A stretch of 64,000 nt of DNA from Claveliimonas bilis. GTDB lineage: Bacteria > Bacillota > Clostridia > Lachnospirales > Lachnospiraceae. The notes below the pieces were generated by a model, which was given only the letters and a program-made list of their open reading frames with translations, did no database searches and was not told where the DNA came from. The DNA lies in assembly GCF_020892095.1 (NCBI RefSeq), contig NZ_AP024845.1, positions 868,001-932,000 of the forward strand, written 5' to 3'. Both the position numbers and the translations under genes were made by a program. Numbering within the stretch: position 1 is the stretch's first letter; each line of letters starts with the position of its first letter. This document shows, piece by piece, positions 1 through 9,358 of this stretch.

Positions 1-201
1 AATGATTTCATATGCATCTTCCCCTCTCTGTATAACCAGCAAAACCGTCAGCTCTCCTGCAAAGGCGATCAGCGGCGTATCCTTTTGGGAAATGTTTTTC
101 CCGTTCAGCGCATGGCTGTCTCTTAGTTCATACTTTACCCATGGATAAATTTTGTCTTTTATATTTTCCATAAGATAATGTTCTTCTTCATATTTCTTCA
201 T
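1..201 (-). CDS. N-terminal 67 codons of an unrecognised protein (runs off window start)
   Basis: An open frame starts at the ATG at 201 (minus strand) behind a strong GGAGGGG ribosome binding site and stays open to the window edge. The visible residues begin MKKYEEEHYL and include WVKYELRDSHALNG and a hydrophobic beta-like stretch ELTVLLVIQRG. There is no signal peptide or recognisable catalytic motif. It resembles the small uncharacterised DUF-type proteins frequent in Lachnospiraceae, but I cannot place it in a family. It is divergent from the 3D-domain gene at 314. The reading frame and ribosome site are seen directly; function is unknown. Confidence 0.6.
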   Translation of the reverse strand, partial: MKKYEEEHYLMENIKDKIYPWVKYELRDSHALNGKNISQKDTPLIAFAGELTVLLVIQRGEDAYEII

Positions 202-251
202 CTGTTTCCCCTCCGGTATGATAGATTTTTCATGTTTTATCATAACAAAAT

Positions 252-280
252 TTGCGTAATAAAGCAATTTGTTGTATAAT
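252..280 (+). promoter_or_regulatory. sigma-A promoter of the 3D-domain protein gene
   Basis: TTGCGT (252-257), 17-bp spacer, TATAAT (275-280). It places the transcript start near 287, which rules out the upstream in-frame start at 269 and supports the ATG at 314. Confidence 0.75.
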
Positions 281-313
281 AGATACGCACTCGCCGAAAG
301 AAAGGATATGTAT

Positions 314-1354
314 ATGATTAGTACAAGATTAAAACGCATGCTGCGCGTCGGCCTGCTTGCCGGATGCATAACAGTCATGGGGTGTACGAGCATTCTGGTA
401 TACGCAGACCCTTCTACGGAAGAATTAGAAAAACAAACAGATGGATTAGAGAACGAATTAAATAATCTGAACAAAAAATTGAATACTCTTAGCGGCGAAC
501 TGGAAGATCTTTCCTCAAAGATGGAGGAAACCAGCTCCGCAATGAAAGTTACACAGGAAAAAATGAAAGAGGCACAGGCAAGAGGCGAGGAACAATATGA
601 AGCAATGAAGCTTCGGATCAAATATATGTACGAGGCGGGAAATACAAGTTTTATTGAACTGCTTTGTTCAGCAGAAGATATGGCTGATTTCCTGAATAAG
701 ACTGACTTCATTCAAAATGTCAGCGAATATGACCGGGAAATGCTCCAGGAACTGGAGGATACCCAGAACGAAATCAAAAAAGAAGGTGACACCTTAAAGA
801 AACAGCAGGAAGAACTGGCTGATATGCAGGAACAGGTAAATGCTACCCGCACTGAACTTGAAAATGAAATTTCTTCCAAATCCAGTGAATTGGAAAAATA
901 TAAGGATCAGCTGCAGGCAGCAAAAGAAGCCGAAGCCCTTCTTGCACAGCAGAAAGCCGCTGAAGAAGCCGCGCGTCAGGCGCAGCAGAATGCAGCTCAG
1001 GATGCCCAGCAGGGCTCTTCCGGATCAGGATCAGGAGGCTCCAACGTTTCCACCGATGGAAAGCAGAGCCTGGGGCGCTTTAAGATCACGCACTACTGCT
1101 CCTGCTTTTACTGTACCGGTTCCTGGGGCGGTTCTCATACAGCAAGCGGTACGGTTCCCACAGCCGGTCGTACAATTGCAGTAGATCCAAGTGTAATTCC
1201 TCTCGGTTCACAGGTCATCATCAATGGACATGTCTATACGGCAGAAGATACCGGCGGTGCGATTAAAGGAAACAAAATCGATATCTTTGTCAGTGACCAT
1301 GCTACTGCTCTTGCATATGGTGTATATTATGCCGAGGTTTATCGTGCAAACTAA
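314..1354 (+). CDS. Secreted coiled-coil protein with C-terminal 3D domain (cell-wall lytic enzyme type)
   Basis: A 346-residue exported protein. Residues 1-31 form a signal peptide (basic MISTRLKRML, then a hydrophobic core ending near VYA). Residues about 34-215 are heptad-rich coiled coil, as in the N-terminal scaffold of PcsB/NlpC-P60-type wall hydrolases. A Gln/Ala-rich and Gly/Ser linker follows. The last 93 residues are a 3D domain, with the three conserved aspartates at about 291 (AVDPS), 312 (AEDTGG) and 323 (KIDIF), the fold shared with MltA-type and Rpf/YabE lytic enzymes. I infer peptidoglycan cleavage at the cell surface. The start at 314 has AAAGGA 7 bp upstream; the in-frame codon at 269 lies before the -10 box. 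Confidence 0.85.
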   Translation: MISTRLKRMLRVGLLAGCITVMGCTSILVYADPSTEELEKQTDGLENELNNLNKKLNTLSGELEDLSSKMEETSSAMKVTQEKMKEAQARGEEQYEAMKLRIKYMYEAGNTSFIELLCSAEDMADFLNKTDFIQNVSEYDREMLQELEDTQNEIKKEGDTLKKQQEELADMQEQVNATRTELENEISSKSSELEKYKDQLQAAKEAEALLAQQKAAEEAARQAQQNAAQDAQQGSSGSGSGGSNVSTDGKQSLGRFKITHYCSCFYCTGSWGGSHTASGTVPTAGRTIAVDPSVIPLGSQVIINGHVYTAEDTGGAIKGNKIDIFVSDHATALAYGVYYAEVYRAN

Positions 1355-1363
1355 ACCGTTCAG

Positions 1364-1403
1364 AAAAAGGATGCGTGTCCCGCAATTGACACGCATCCTT
1401 TTT
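1364..1403 (+). terminator. Rho-independent terminator
   Basis: A perfect 16-bp inverted repeat (AAAAAGGATGCGTGTC / GACACGCATCCTTTTT) with an 8-nt loop. It ends the 3D-domain gene; A and T runs on both sides let it also terminate the converging gene at 1441-2196. Confidence 0.9.
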
Positions 1404-1440
1404 ACTCTTTTATAGCGTTTGGCTTTCCCCTATCAGCAAT

Positions 1441-2196
1441 TTATTGATAATCCATAACATCGATCCACTGCATCAGAAAATCCTTTTCCAGCTCATTGTC
1501 TTTTGTAAGCTGTGCAGCTGCGACAATAGGCAGCCACTGCTGCACATACTGAACTGCTATATCTGACTTTCTGCAGAACATCTTAAGATACAGGTCTGCT
1601 GCCTTTTGATCCTTCAGGGCAAAAAGCAGATAACTCATTGCCGCGTCAGCGCTGGCATTTCCGATCGTTGCATGAGCCCAGTCTACAATTGACATCTTTC
1701 CATTTTTGCCTACAATAATATTACTTGGATTAAAGTCCCCGTGGCAAAGCTTATCATGCCTTGGCATGCTTTCAAGACGGGTAAGCAGTTCATATCTCTG
1801 GCTTGCATCCAGTTCTTTGATGCTGTTAATCTGCCGGCGCAGTTTATCTTTAATATTGGATAACATAGGCGCCTTCTTAGAATGTACTTTCACCTGAAGA
1901 TCCACAAAATCCTCCATATATTTATCCAGATTCTGCGGATCTACTTTCATCATTTCCTCCAGAGTCTTCCCTTCTCTGTATTCAAAAAACAGCGCCCATT
2001 TTCCGTCTATATTTTCTACCTTCTGTAGCTTAGGTATATCCAGCCCACATTCTTCCACACGGGCATTTTCCAATGCTTCATTAAAAATATCTACCTTGGG
2101 GTGTTTTTCACTGAACAATTTGATAATACTGTCCTCACACTGATATACTTTCTTGTATGGCCGTTCCACGATCAGTCTGCATTTTCCCATATCCAT
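1441..2196 (-). CDS. APH-fold phosphotransferase (choline/aminoglycoside kinase-like)
   Basis: A 251-residue soluble protein with a protein-kinase-like phosphotransferase fold. The catalytic loop reads CHGDFNPSNI (H152, D154, N159) and is followed by the metal-binding VDW at 171-173, corresponding to HxDxxxxN and the D[FWY]G-like Asp of the APH/choline kinase superfamily. The N-terminal part carries the small lobe (IIKLFSE, FFEYREGKTLEEM). The true substrate cannot be told: relatives include aminoglycoside kinases, choline/ethanolamine kinases and uncharacterised Clostridia proteins of this length; a resistance role should not be assumed. AAAGGAGGT lies 6 bp upstream of the start. It is transcribed alone, convergent with the 3D-domain gene. 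Confidence 0.8.
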   Translation of the reverse strand: MDMGKCRLIVERPYKKVYQCEDSIIKLFSEKHPKVDIFNEALENARVEECGLDIPKLQKVENIDGKWALFFEYREGKTLEEMMKVDPQNLDKYMEDFVDLQVKVHSKKAPMLSNIKDKLRRQINSIKELDASQRYELLTRLESMPRHDKLCHGDFNPSNIIVGKNGKMSIVDWAHATIGNASADAAMSYLLFALKDQKAADLYLKMFCRKSDIAVQYVQQWLPIVAAAQLTKDNELEKDFLMQWIDVMDYQ

Positions 2197-2388
2197 AAGC
2201 TTACCTCCTTTATAAGTGTTCCGTTTTCCTGTTATCTATATTATACTCCTGCCTTTTTTATTTTTAAATACATTTTGATATTTTCTTAACTTATTTTTTT
2301 ATTTTATTTTTATTGTTATTTAATTAACATTTTCAAATATGTGCTATTTCCTTTTTCTACAAGAACCGGCATATACACGAACACCATA

Positions 2389-2422
2389 GAAAGAGGTGCA
2401 CCCAGCCGGGCACACCTCTTTC
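2389..2422 (-). terminator. Terminator-like hairpin after adhE
   Basis: AAAGAGGTG and CACCTCTTT arms with further pairing inside (GCCC/GGGT). The T-run on the minus side is short, so it is a moderately convincing terminator of adhE. Confidence 0.65.
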
Positions 2423-2446
2423 TGTGAGAAAAACTTATGAGAAAAA

Positions 2447-5068
2447 CTATTTGCCATAATAGCATTTAAGATAAATGTCTTTCATTTCTTTCATCAATGG
2501 ATATCTTGGATTTGCTGCGGTACACTGGTCATTGAATGCCTGTTCTACCATTTCATCCAGCGTATCCAGGAAATACTTTTCATCGATGCCATATTCTTTA
2601 ATCGATTTCTTAATACCGATCTTTTCTTTCAGATCTTCCAGTTTTGCAAGAAGGTTCTCGAATACTTCCTGATCTGTCTTGCCCTGACATCCTGCAAAAC
2701 GTCCAAGCTCTGCATATCTTGCCAGCGCATGAGGATACTGATACTGTGAGAATGTTCCCATTCTGGTCGGAGCTTCCGCTGCATTGTAGCGCATAACTTC
2801 TGTCAGCAGCACTGCATTTGCGACTCCATGCGGCAGATGATGGAATGCACCAAGTTTATGAGCCATAGAATGGTTCAGTCCCAGGAAGGCATTTGCAAAT
2901 GCCATACCTGCCATACAGGAAGCGTTTGCCATCATTTCACGGGCATGAGGATCATTTGCTCCATTTTCATATGCTGACGGCAGATTATCAAATACCATCT
3001 TAACTGCCTTCATCGCAATTCCGTCTGTATAGTCTGTTGCCATAATAGAAACATACGCTTCAATCGCATGAGTCATAACATCAATACCGGATGCGCTTGT
3101 CAGTCCCTTTGGCTGTGTCATCATATTATCTACATCTACAATCGCCATATTGGGCAGTAATTCATAATCAGCGATAGGCCATTTTACGCCTGTATCTGCA
3201 TCTGTAATGATTGCAAACGGCGTCACCTCAGATCCGGTACCGGAAGATGTCGGAATCGCTACAAAGTAAGCTTTTTCTCCCATCTTCGGGAAGGTATATA
3301 CTCTCTTACGGATATCCATGAAATCCATTGCCATATCTTCAAAGTTTGCTTCCGGATGTTCATACATTACCCACATGATCTTGGCAGCGTCCATTGCGGA
3401 ACCGCCTCCTAAAGCGATGATCGTATCCGGCTCAAACTGTCTCATCTGCTCTGTACCTCTGCGTGCACACTGCAGTGTCGGGTCCGGTGCAACTTCGTAG
3501 AAGCATGTATGCTGGATTCCCATCTCATCTAATTTTTCTTCGATCGGAGCAACATAGCCATTCTTATAAAGGAATGTATCTGTAACGATGAATGCCTTTT
3601 TCTTGTGCATTACTGTTCCCAGCTCATCTAATGCAACCGGCATACATCCTTTCTTAAAGTAAACCTTTTCCGGTGTTCTGAACCAAAGCATATTTTCTCT
3701 CCTCTCGGCAACTGTCTTAATGTTGATCAGATGTTTTACTCCAACGTTCTCTGATACGGAGTTTCCGCCCCAGGAACCGCATCCAAGAGTAAGAGAAGGC
3801 GCCAGTTTAAAGTTATAAAGATCACCAATGCCACCCTGTGAAGAAGGTGTATTGATCAAAATACGGCATGTTTTCATTGCTGCTGCATGTTTTGCAATTT
3901 TTTCAGTCTCTGCCGGATGTACGTAAAGGGCTGCTGTATGTCCGTATCCACCGTCTGCAACAAGTCTTTCTGCCTTTGAAAGTGCTTCATCAAATGTTTT
4001 AGCCTTGTACATTGCAAGTACCGGCGAAAGTTTTTCATGTGCAAATTCCTCAGAAATATCAACAGATTCTACTTCACCGATCAGGATTTTTGTATTTTCC
4101 GGCACATCAACACCTGCCAGCTGTGCAATCTCATAAGCGCTTTTTCCAGGAATTTTATTATTCAGCGCACCATTGATAATGATAGTCTTGCGTACCTTAT
4201 CCAGCTCTTCCCCTGGTTTCAGGAAGTAGCATCCGCGGTATGCAAATTCTTTCTTCACTTCTTCATATACACTCTCCAGTACAGTTACTGACTGTTCCGA
4301 AGCACAGATCATACCATTGTCAAATGTTTTGGAATGGATGATAGAGTTTACTGCATTTCTGATATCTGCTGTGTCATCAATAATGACTGGTGTATTTCCG
4401 GCGCCTACACCTAACGCCGGCTTTCCGGAGGAGTAGGCCGATTTTACCATTCCCGGTCCGCCTGTTGCCAGGATGATATCCGCATCCCTCATAACAGTGT
4501 TTGTAAGTTCCAGCGAAGGAGTATCAATCCATCCGATAATCCCTTCCGGAGCGCCTGCCTTTACAGCTGCCTCTAAAACAACCTTTGCCGCTGCAATCGT
4601 ACAAGCTTTTGCTGCCGGATGAGGACTGATAATGATCGCATTTCTTGTTTTCAGACAGATCAATGTTTTAAAGATTGCTGTTGATGTCGGATTCGTTGTA
4701 GGAATAACTGCAGCGACAAGTCCGATCGGCTCTGCAATTTTCTTGATTCCGTATGCTTTATCTTCCTCGATCACGCCGCATGTTTTTGTATTTTTGTATG
4801 CATTGTAAATATATTCTGCTGCGTAATGATTTTTAATAACCTTATCTTCTACAACGCCTCTCCCTGTTTCTTCCACTGCCTGTTTTGCAAGGGGAATACG
4901 CATTTTGTTTGCAGCCATTGCCGCTTCAAAGAAAATCTTATCTACCTGCTCCTGCGTATAGGTTGCAAAAATCTTCTGTGCCTCGCGCATTGCTTTCATC
5001 TTTGCTTCAAGGCTCTCTACGCTGTCTACGATTTCCGGTACCACCGCTTCTTCTTTCTTTTTAGCCAT
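2447..5068 (-). CDS. adhE: Bifunctional aldehyde-alcohol dehydrogenase AdhE
   Basis: An 873-residue fusion. The N-terminal half (to about 440) is a CoA-acylating acetaldehyde dehydrogenase with NAD-binding LATGGPGMV and nucleophilic cysteine 255 in GMICASEQS. The C-terminal half (from about 460) is an iron-dependent alcohol dehydrogenase with GGGSAMDAAK (near 554) and the iron-ligand region NHSMAHKLGAFHHLPHG (near 732-748). It converts acetyl-CoA to ethanol in two steps, regenerating two NAD+, in cytosolic spirosomes. Full family length. The ATG at 5068 lies 8 bp after GGAGG; the ATG two codons upstream is too close. It is monocistronic, with its own promoter and a Rex-like operator (see 5121-5149), which fits control by the NADH/NAD ratio. 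Confidence 0.97.
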   Translation of the reverse strand: MAKKKEEAVVPEIVDSVESLEAKMKAMREAQKIFATYTQEQVDKIFFEAAMAANKMRIPLAKQAVEETGRGVVEDKVIKNHYAAEYIYNAYKNTKTCGVIEEDKAYGIKKIAEPIGLVAAVIPTTNPTSTAIFKTLICLKTRNAIIISPHPAAKACTIAAAKVVLEAAVKAGAPEGIIGWIDTPSLELTNTVMRDADIILATGGPGMVKSAYSSGKPALGVGAGNTPVIIDDTADIRNAVNSIIHSKTFDNGMICASEQSVTVLESVYEEVKKEFAYRGCYFLKPGEELDKVRKTIIINGALNNKIPGKSAYEIAQLAGVDVPENTKILIGEVESVDISEEFAHEKLSPVLAMYKAKTFDEALSKAERLVADGGYGHTAALYVHPAETEKIAKHAAAMKTCRILINTPSSQGGIGDLYNFKLAPSLTLGCGSWGGNSVSENVGVKHLINIKTVAERRENMLWFRTPEKVYFKKGCMPVALDELGTVMHKKKAFIVTDTFLYKNGYVAPIEEKLDEMGIQHTCFYEVAPDPTLQCARRGTEQMRQFEPDTIIALGGGSAMDAAKIMWVMYEHPEANFEDMAMDFMDIRKRVYTFPKMGEKAYFVAIPTSSGTGSEVTPFAIITDADTGVKWPIADYELLPNMAIVDVDNMMTQPKGLTSASGIDVMTHAIEAYVSIMATDYTDGIAMKAVKMVFDNLPSAYENGANDPHAREMMANASCMAGMAFANAFLGLNHSMAHKLGAFHHLPHGVANAVLLTEVMRYNAAEAPTRMGTFSQYQYPHALARYAELGRFAGCQGKTDQEVFENLLAKLEDLKEKIGIKKSIKEYGIDEKYFLDTLDEMVEQAFNDQCTAANPRYPLMKEMKDIYLKCYYGK

Positions 5069-5120
5069 TTTCATATCCTCCGTGTAAATAGTCTTTCTTG
5101 CTTTTCTTTTCGATGGGTTT

Positions 5121-5149
5121 AGTATACCTAATCGTTAATTATTTGTCAA
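5121..5149 (-). promoter_or_regulatory. adhE promoter with Rex-like operator
   Basis: On the minus strand TTGACA (5149-5144), 17-bp spacer, TATACT (5126-5121). The 18 bases from 5149 to 5132 fit the clostridial Rex box TTGTTAA-N4-TTAACAA at 11 of 14 positions and cover the -35 box and spacer, so binding would block RNA polymerase. The promoter is seen; Rex binding is inferred. Confidence 0.7.
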
Positions 5150-5366
5150 TATAAAATTGTTATTTTTTTATCATTTTCTTATTTTTATACATATTACACT
5201 TACTTTTCATTGTTTATATGAGCTTTTTTGTGTATTATTACTTATTTTTTTCTCTAAAACCTCCCTTGCCTCTATGCCTCAATGAATCACAAAAGATTTT
5301 TTAATTTTATTCGATAATTTTTCGTTAAATATTTATCTTTCTCTTTCAAAAGATTTCCTGCTAAAT

Positions 5367-5411
5367 AAAAACAGGACGAAATCCTTCTGTTTTCGGATTT
5401 CATCCTGTTTT
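5367..5411 (-). terminator. Terminator of the ribosomal supercluster
   Basis: A 17-bp stem (5367-5383 with 5395-5411, one mismatch) lies 46 bp beyond rplQ, with a T-rich tail on the minus strand. The rest of 5150-5366 is AT-rich and holds no gene I can see. Confidence 0.9.
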
Positions 5412-5457
5412 CTCCCTTGCTTAGCGCAAGTAATATTTCACCTTTTTCACGAACAGA

Positions 5458-5994
5458 TTATACCAGCTCGATCAGAACTTCCATAGCTGCGTCACCTTTA
5501 CGCTGACCGATCTTGATGATTCTTGTGTAGCCACCGTTGCGATCTGCATATTTTGGTGCGATCTCATCAAAAAGTTTTGCAACCATGTCGATTTCTTTTG
5601 TATTTTTCTTTCTTCCTGCAGGAGTCTTCGGAACTTCTTTTACAGGATAAAGAACTTTCAGCATCTGACGTCTTGCATGAAGTCTGGACGGCATATCTTT
5701 TTTGATCTTCTTCTCAACTTCGTCGTATACTGTAACTTTCTTACCGTCTACTACTTCTTTTACTCTCTTGCCGTCTTTGTCTTTACGTGCAACCTTTGCC
5801 TTTACAGTAACTTCTTCAAAGTTATCTTTCTCTTTTACTGCAAGTGCGATCAGACCTTCTGCCATTTTACGGATCTCTTTTGCCTTTGCCTCAGTTGTTC
5901 TGATTTTTCCGTTATTCAACAATGCTGTTACCTGGTTCCTAAGTAACGCTTTTCTCTGGCTTGATGTTCTGCCAAGTTTTCTATATTTTGCCAT
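5458..5994 (-). CDS. rplQ: 50S ribosomal protein L17
   Basis: It begins [20 protein letters not shown], the invariant L17 start, and ends with the conserved [16 protein letters not shown] region. At 178 residues it is longer than the 115-130 usual in bacteria: residues about 62-110 (lysine-rich, [14 protein letters not shown]) form an insertion seen in many Clostridia L17 proteins. It binds 23S rRNA near the peptide exit tunnel. It is the last gene of the supercluster, downstream of rpoA. Confidence 0.98.
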   Translation of the reverse strand: MAKYRKLGRTSSQRKALLRNQVTALLNNGKIRTTEAKAKEIRKMAEGLIALAVKEKDNFEEVTVKAKVARKDKDGKRVKEVVDGKKVTVYDEVEKKIKKDMPSRLHARRQMLKVLYPVKEVPKTPAGRKKNTKEIDMVAKLFDEIAPKYADRNGGYTRIIKIGQRKGDAAMEVLIELV

Positions 5995-6151
5995 TTTTCA
6001 TATCCTCCATTTTCACATCTGGTTATGCATCTTCGGGCTTACTAGCCAAATGCCGCTGCCATGCGCTTCGGGCTTACTGACAGACAGGGCAATAAGTGTG
6101 GAAGCCGCTTGAACATTAGCAGTTCAATCGGCATCGAGGGCTTCGCCCTCT
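5995..6151 (-). repeat. Structured rplQ-rpoA spacer with short direct repeat
   Basis: This 157-bp spacer has no gene. On the minus strand it contains a GAGGGC-GAA-GCCCTC hairpin next to the rpoA stop and two copies of AGTAAGCCCGAAG about 35 bp apart. Similar duplicated, hairpin-forming spacers occur elsewhere in this operon (8930-9088, 14832-15015). Purpose unknown. Confidence 0.55.
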
Positions 6152-7111
6152 CTACTCCTCTCCTTGGCTTAACTCCAAGCCAAGTTCTTTTAATTTTGCT
6201 AATACTTCCTCCAGGGATTTGCGTCCCAGGTTGCGGACTTTCATCATATCCTCCGGAGTACGGTTTGTCAGCTCTTCTACTGTATTGATTCCTGCTCTCT
6301 TCAGGCAATTGTAAGAACGTACGGAAAGTTCCAGCTCATCAATGCTCATTTCCAGTACTTTCTCTTTTTCGTCATCTTCTTTCTCGATCATTACTTCTGC
6401 AGCCTGCGCTACTTCAGACAGATCGATAAAGAGTTTCAAATGTTCGCTAAGTACTTTTGCCGCAAGACTTACAGCTTCATCCGGAAGAAGTGTTCCGTTT
6501 GTCCAGACATCTAATGTCAGTTTATCGAAATCAGTGATCTGTCCGACACGAGTATTTTCTACAGACAGGTTGACACGTTCAACCGGTGTATAGATAGAGT
6601 CGATCGGAATCACTGCAATCGGAAGCTCCTCGCTCTTATTCTTGTCAGAACTTACATAGCCGCGTCCTTTTGTGATCGTCAGCTCCATATAGAGCTTACT
6701 GTCAGCGCCGCCATTTAATGTAGCAATGACAGTCTCCGGATTCATGATCTCAATGTCAGAATCCACCTGAATATCAGCTCCGGTTACGACTCCTTCGCCT
6801 TCAAACTCAATATATGCAGTCTTAGGCTCATCGGTCTCGGACGTATTCTTGATTGCCAGTGATTTCAGATTCATGATGATCTCAGTAACATCTTCTTTTA
6901 CACCCGGGATAGAACTGAACTCATGCAGCACTCCGTCGATCTTCACCTGGCTGATTGCAGCTCCAGGAAGAGAAGAAAGCATGATCCTTCTAAGAGAATT
7001 ACCAAGTGTTGTACCATATCCTCTTTCCAGAGGTTCTACTACAAATCTTCCATATCTCTTATCTTCTGATATTTCTGTAATTTCAATATTTGGTTTATTA
7101 AAATCAAACAC
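6152..7111 (-). CDS. rpoA: DNA-directed RNA polymerase alpha subunit
   Basis: 319 residues. The N-terminal dimerisation domain carries [20 protein letters not shown] and GYV-type strands. After an acidic linker near 235-250, the C-terminal helix-hairpin-helix domain ([19 protein letters not shown], then [12 protein letters not shown]) contacts UP elements and activators. It nucleates assembly of core RNA polymerase. It lies between rpsD and rplQ as in most Firmicutes. Confidence 0.98.
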   Translation of the reverse strand: MFDFNKPNIEITEISEDKRYGRFVVEPLERGYGTTLGNSLRRIMLSSLPGAAISQVKIDGVLHEFSSIPGVKEDVTEIIMNLKSLAIKNTSETDEPKTAYIEFEGEGVVTGADIQVDSDIEIMNPETVIATLNGGADSKLYMELTITKGRGYVSSDKNKSEELPIAVIPIDSIYTPVERVNLSVENTRVGQITDFDKLTLDVWTNGTLLPDEAVSLAAKVLSEHLKLFIDLSEVAQAAEVMIEKEDDEKEKVLEMSIDELELSVRSYNCLKRAGINTVEELTNRTPEDMMKVRNLGRKSLEEVLAKLKELGLELSQGEE

Positions 7112-7168
7112 TATGCGGTCCCTCCTTGTGGGTTGTTCGGATTACCGAAGGGTAATTCTCTAAGTTAA

Positions 7169-7762
7169 TTATTTAGAATACAGCTCGACGATCAGCATTT
7201 CATCTACCGGAACATCGATCTCATCACGAGTCGGCAGTTCTTTTACTGTACCTTTCAAAGCTTCCTGATCTACTTCGATCCATCCCGGCACAAGACGTCC
7301 GCCTGTTACCTCAAGGATGTCTTTATATCTCTGAGAACCTTTGCATTTTTCTTTGATCTCAATTACATCTCCGGCCTTCACAAGATAAGACGGAATGTTT
7401 ACCTGTTTTCCATTTACAAGAACATGTTTGTGGTCTACGATCTGTCTTGCTTCACGGCGTGTTCTTGCAAATCCCATACGGAATACTACATTGTCAAGTC
7501 TTGACTCCAGAAGAACCATCAGGTTGGTACCTGTCATACCCTTCTGCTGTTTTGCCTTTTTATAGTAATTTCTGAACGGCTTTTCCAATACACCGTAGAT
7601 GAATTTTGCTTTCTGTTTTTCGCGAAGCTGAAGACCATACTCGCTCATTTTTCTGTTTGCTCTTTTGAGCTGTCTGTTAGACTTTTTATCAATTCCAAGA
7701 TAAACTGGATCCATGCCAAGTGAACGGCATCTTTTAAGAACCGGAACTCTATTTACTGCCAT
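7169..7762 (-). CDS. rpsD: 30S ribosomal protein S4
   Basis: 197 residues with the S4 RNA-binding domain in the second half ([34 protein letters not shown]). The N-terminal region has a single cysteine, so it is the zinc-free form. S4 is a primary 16S rRNA binder. Here rpsD sits inside the alpha operon, as in E. coli and unlike Bacillus subtilis where it stands apart, so an operon-internal S4 control site is plausible (see 8597-9088). Confidence 0.98.
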   Translation of the reverse strand: MAVNRVPVLKRCRSLGMDPVYLGIDKKSNRQLKRANRKMSEYGLQLREKQKAKFIYGVLEKPFRNYYKKAKQQKGMTGTNLMVLLESRLDNVVFRMGFARTRREARQIVDHKHVLVNGKQVNIPSYLVKAGDVIEIKEKCKGSQRYKDILEVTGGRLVPGWIEVDQEALKGTVKELPTRDEIDVPVDEMLIVELYSK

Positions 7763-7780
7763 TTTTCATTTACCTCCTAA

Positions 7781-8176
7781 TTAGACTCTTCTGCGTTTCG
7801 GTGGACGGCATCCATTATGCGGTACCGGAGTAACGTCTTTGATGCTTGTAACGTCAATTCCACATGCCTGAAGAGCACGGATTGCCGCTTCTCTTCCTGA
7901 ACCCGGTCCTTTTACCATAACATCTACTGTCTTCAGTCCATGAATCAATGCTGCTTTAGCAGCTGTCTCTGCTGCCATCTGAGCTGCATATGGAGTAGAT
8001 TTCCTTGAACCTCTAAATCCCAGACCGCCAGCACTTGCCCATGACAGAGCATTTCCCTGTGCATCTGTTAATGTTACGATTGTATTGTTAAAAGATGACT
8101 GGATATGTGCTTGTCCGTGTTCAACGTTTTTCTTGACACGTCTTTTTGTCACTTTCTTTGTAACTTTCTTTGCCAT
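7781..8176 (-). CDS. rpsK: 30S ribosomal protein S11
   Basis: 131 residues with the hallmark core [30 protein letters not shown] and a C-terminal [13 protein letters not shown] tail. It lines the mRNA exit channel on the 30S platform. It lies 18 bp before rpsD and 51 bp after rpsM. Confidence 0.98.
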   Translation of the reverse strand: MAKKVTKKVTKRRVKKNVEHGQAHIQSSFNNTIVTLTDAQGNALSWASAGGLGFRGSRKSTPYAAQMAAETAAKAALIHGLKTVDVMVKGPGSGREAAIRALQACGIDVTSIKDVTPVPHNGCRPPKRRRV

Positions 8177-8227
8177 TTAAACTAACCTACTTTCTTAATT
8201 TTTGTATTGTTTCACTCAAACACTAAA

Positions 8228-8596
8228 TTATTTCTTCTTATTTGCAACTGTTCTCTTTGGACCTTTTCTTGTTCTTGCGTTAGTCTTTGTCTTCTGACCG
8301 CGAACCGGGAGTCCTTTTCTATGACGGATACCTCTGTAGCATCCGATTTCCTGCAGTCTCTTAATATTTAAAGCGATCTCTCTTCTAAGATCACCCTCTA
8401 CCATCTGTGTTTCATCAATTACTGCACTGATCTTTTTAACATCTTCATCTGTCAGATCTCTGCAGCGGATATCAGGATCTACTCCTGCTTCCTTCAAAAT
8501 ACGAGTTGCGCTCGGTCTTCCGATACCATAAATATATGTCAGTCCGATTTCAACACGTTTGTCTCTTGGTAAGTCTACACCTGCAATACGAGCCAT
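8228..8596 (-). CDS. rpsM: 30S ribosomal protein S13
   Basis: 122 residues: [20 protein letters not shown], helix-two-turn-helix [14 protein letters not shown], and the basic tail ending [13 protein letters not shown] that reaches the P-site tRNA. It is preceded by an unusually long 490-bp spacer. Confidence 0.98.
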   Translation of the reverse strand: MARIAGVDLPRDKRVEIGLTYIYGIGRPSATRILKEAGVDPDIRCRDLTDEDVKKISAVIDETQMVEGDLRREIALNIKRLQEIGCYRGIRHRKGLPVRGQKTKTNARTRKGPKRTVANKKK

Positions 8597-9088
8597 GTGA
8601 TTTTCCCTCCATTGATTCTTTAAATTAATATTGTCCTAAATTGAGGCTGCGGGCAAACTGCTTTCTCTTGTCACCCTACCGGAATTCTGTGAAGCCGTTC
8701 TTTCCATAAAGAAAGACAACTCATATCTTATCCGATATCCCAGCCCAGGCGTGTCGGTATTCACACCCTTTCCGGCAACCGATCTCAAATCGGCCAATGA
8801 CCGCCGGTATTGTAAGCAATATACTAGAAGCCACCTTGCAGAAACCACTGCCCTTGTCGGTGTTTCATGTATATTAAATAGCACGACCACTCCACACACA
8901 CCCTGGTGTGTCATGCTATCAGCCGCCTAAATTGGTACATAAACTATCAATCTGCTAACATAGATCTACACGTCCGTGCGCCTAAGCTCACGCTTCCTCT
9001 GACGACTTGCGTTCACTAACGCTTGGGACGAATCTTCTCACTAAGTTCATGCTGCGCGTAGCCGCTTGCATTCACTAAGTGTTCAGTA
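8597..9088 (-). ncRNA. 490-nt gene-free, highly structured spacer upstream of rpsM (candidate regulatory RNA)
   Basis: Between rpmJ and rpsM no convincing gene exists, yet the minus strand folds into consecutive helices by eye: TAGCATGAC/GTCGTGCTA enclosing ACACACC/GTGTGTG (8888-8928); ATATAC/GTATAT enclosing GAAACAC/GTGGTTTC (about 8820-8876); CCGGC/GCCGG enclosing GCCGAT/ATCGGT (about 8775-8812); and smaller hairpins ATATC/GATAT and TCTTTC/GAAAGA. The half next to rpmJ (8930-9088) holds small hairpins built around TTAGTGA. None carries RNase P, SRP, tmRNA or group II domain V hallmarks that I can recognise. As rpsD is in this operon, an S4-responsive leader like the E. coli alpha-operon pseudoknot is one hypothesis. 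The helices are seen; the role is inferred. Confidence 0.5.
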
Positions 9089-9202
9089 TTAGCCCTGACG
9101 CTGTTTATGCTTTGGATTTTCGCAGATAATGCGAACGCTTCCTTTTCTTTTGATAACTTTGCATTTTTCGCAAATTGGTTTTACTGATGATCTAACCTTC
9201 AC
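9089..9202 (-). CDS. rpmJ: 50S ribosomal protein L36 (zinc-binding form, GTG start)
   Basis: 37 residues beginning at a GTG behind AGGAGG (7-bp spacing). Zinc ribbon ligands C11, C14, C27 and H32 are all present, so this is the zinc-dependent type. It lies inside a longer open frame; only the last 37 codons match L36. It is the first gene after the internal promoter at 9300-9329. Confidence 0.97.
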   Translation of the reverse strand: MKVRSSVKPICEKCKVIKRKGSVRIICENPKHKQRQG

Positions 9203-9299
9203 GTCAAATCCTCCTTTCATCCATTGCCTGCTTGTTCCTGCACTGATTTTCCGGGCATCCCGTAACAAGGCATAGAAATACCCAGAAACGCGCTTATAT

Positions 9300-9329
9300 A
9301 GTATAGCACTACGCATCAAGCAAAGTCAA
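9300..9329 (-). promoter_or_regulatory. Internal promoter of the rpmJ-alpha operon segment
   Basis: On the minus strand TTGACT (9329-9324), 18-bp spacer, TATACT (9305-9300), in the 156-bp gap between infA and rpmJ. It would transcribe rpmJ, the structured spacer, rpsM, rpsK, rpsD, rpoA and rplQ independently of the S10 promoter. Confidence 0.8.
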
Positions 9330-9358
9330 TAGATTTCTTATTTAAAATCTCAAAAATA

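Noticed and set aside
1441-2196. Aminoglycoside resistance gene
   Set aside because: Only the general APH kinase motifs are present; the length and context do not support a resistance enzyme over other small-molecule kinases.
8636-8914. 92-codon open frame inside the rpmJ-rpsM spacer
   Set aside because: It lacks a ribosome binding site, its composition is not protein-like, and it runs through helices that fully account for the sequence conservation one would expect of an RNA.
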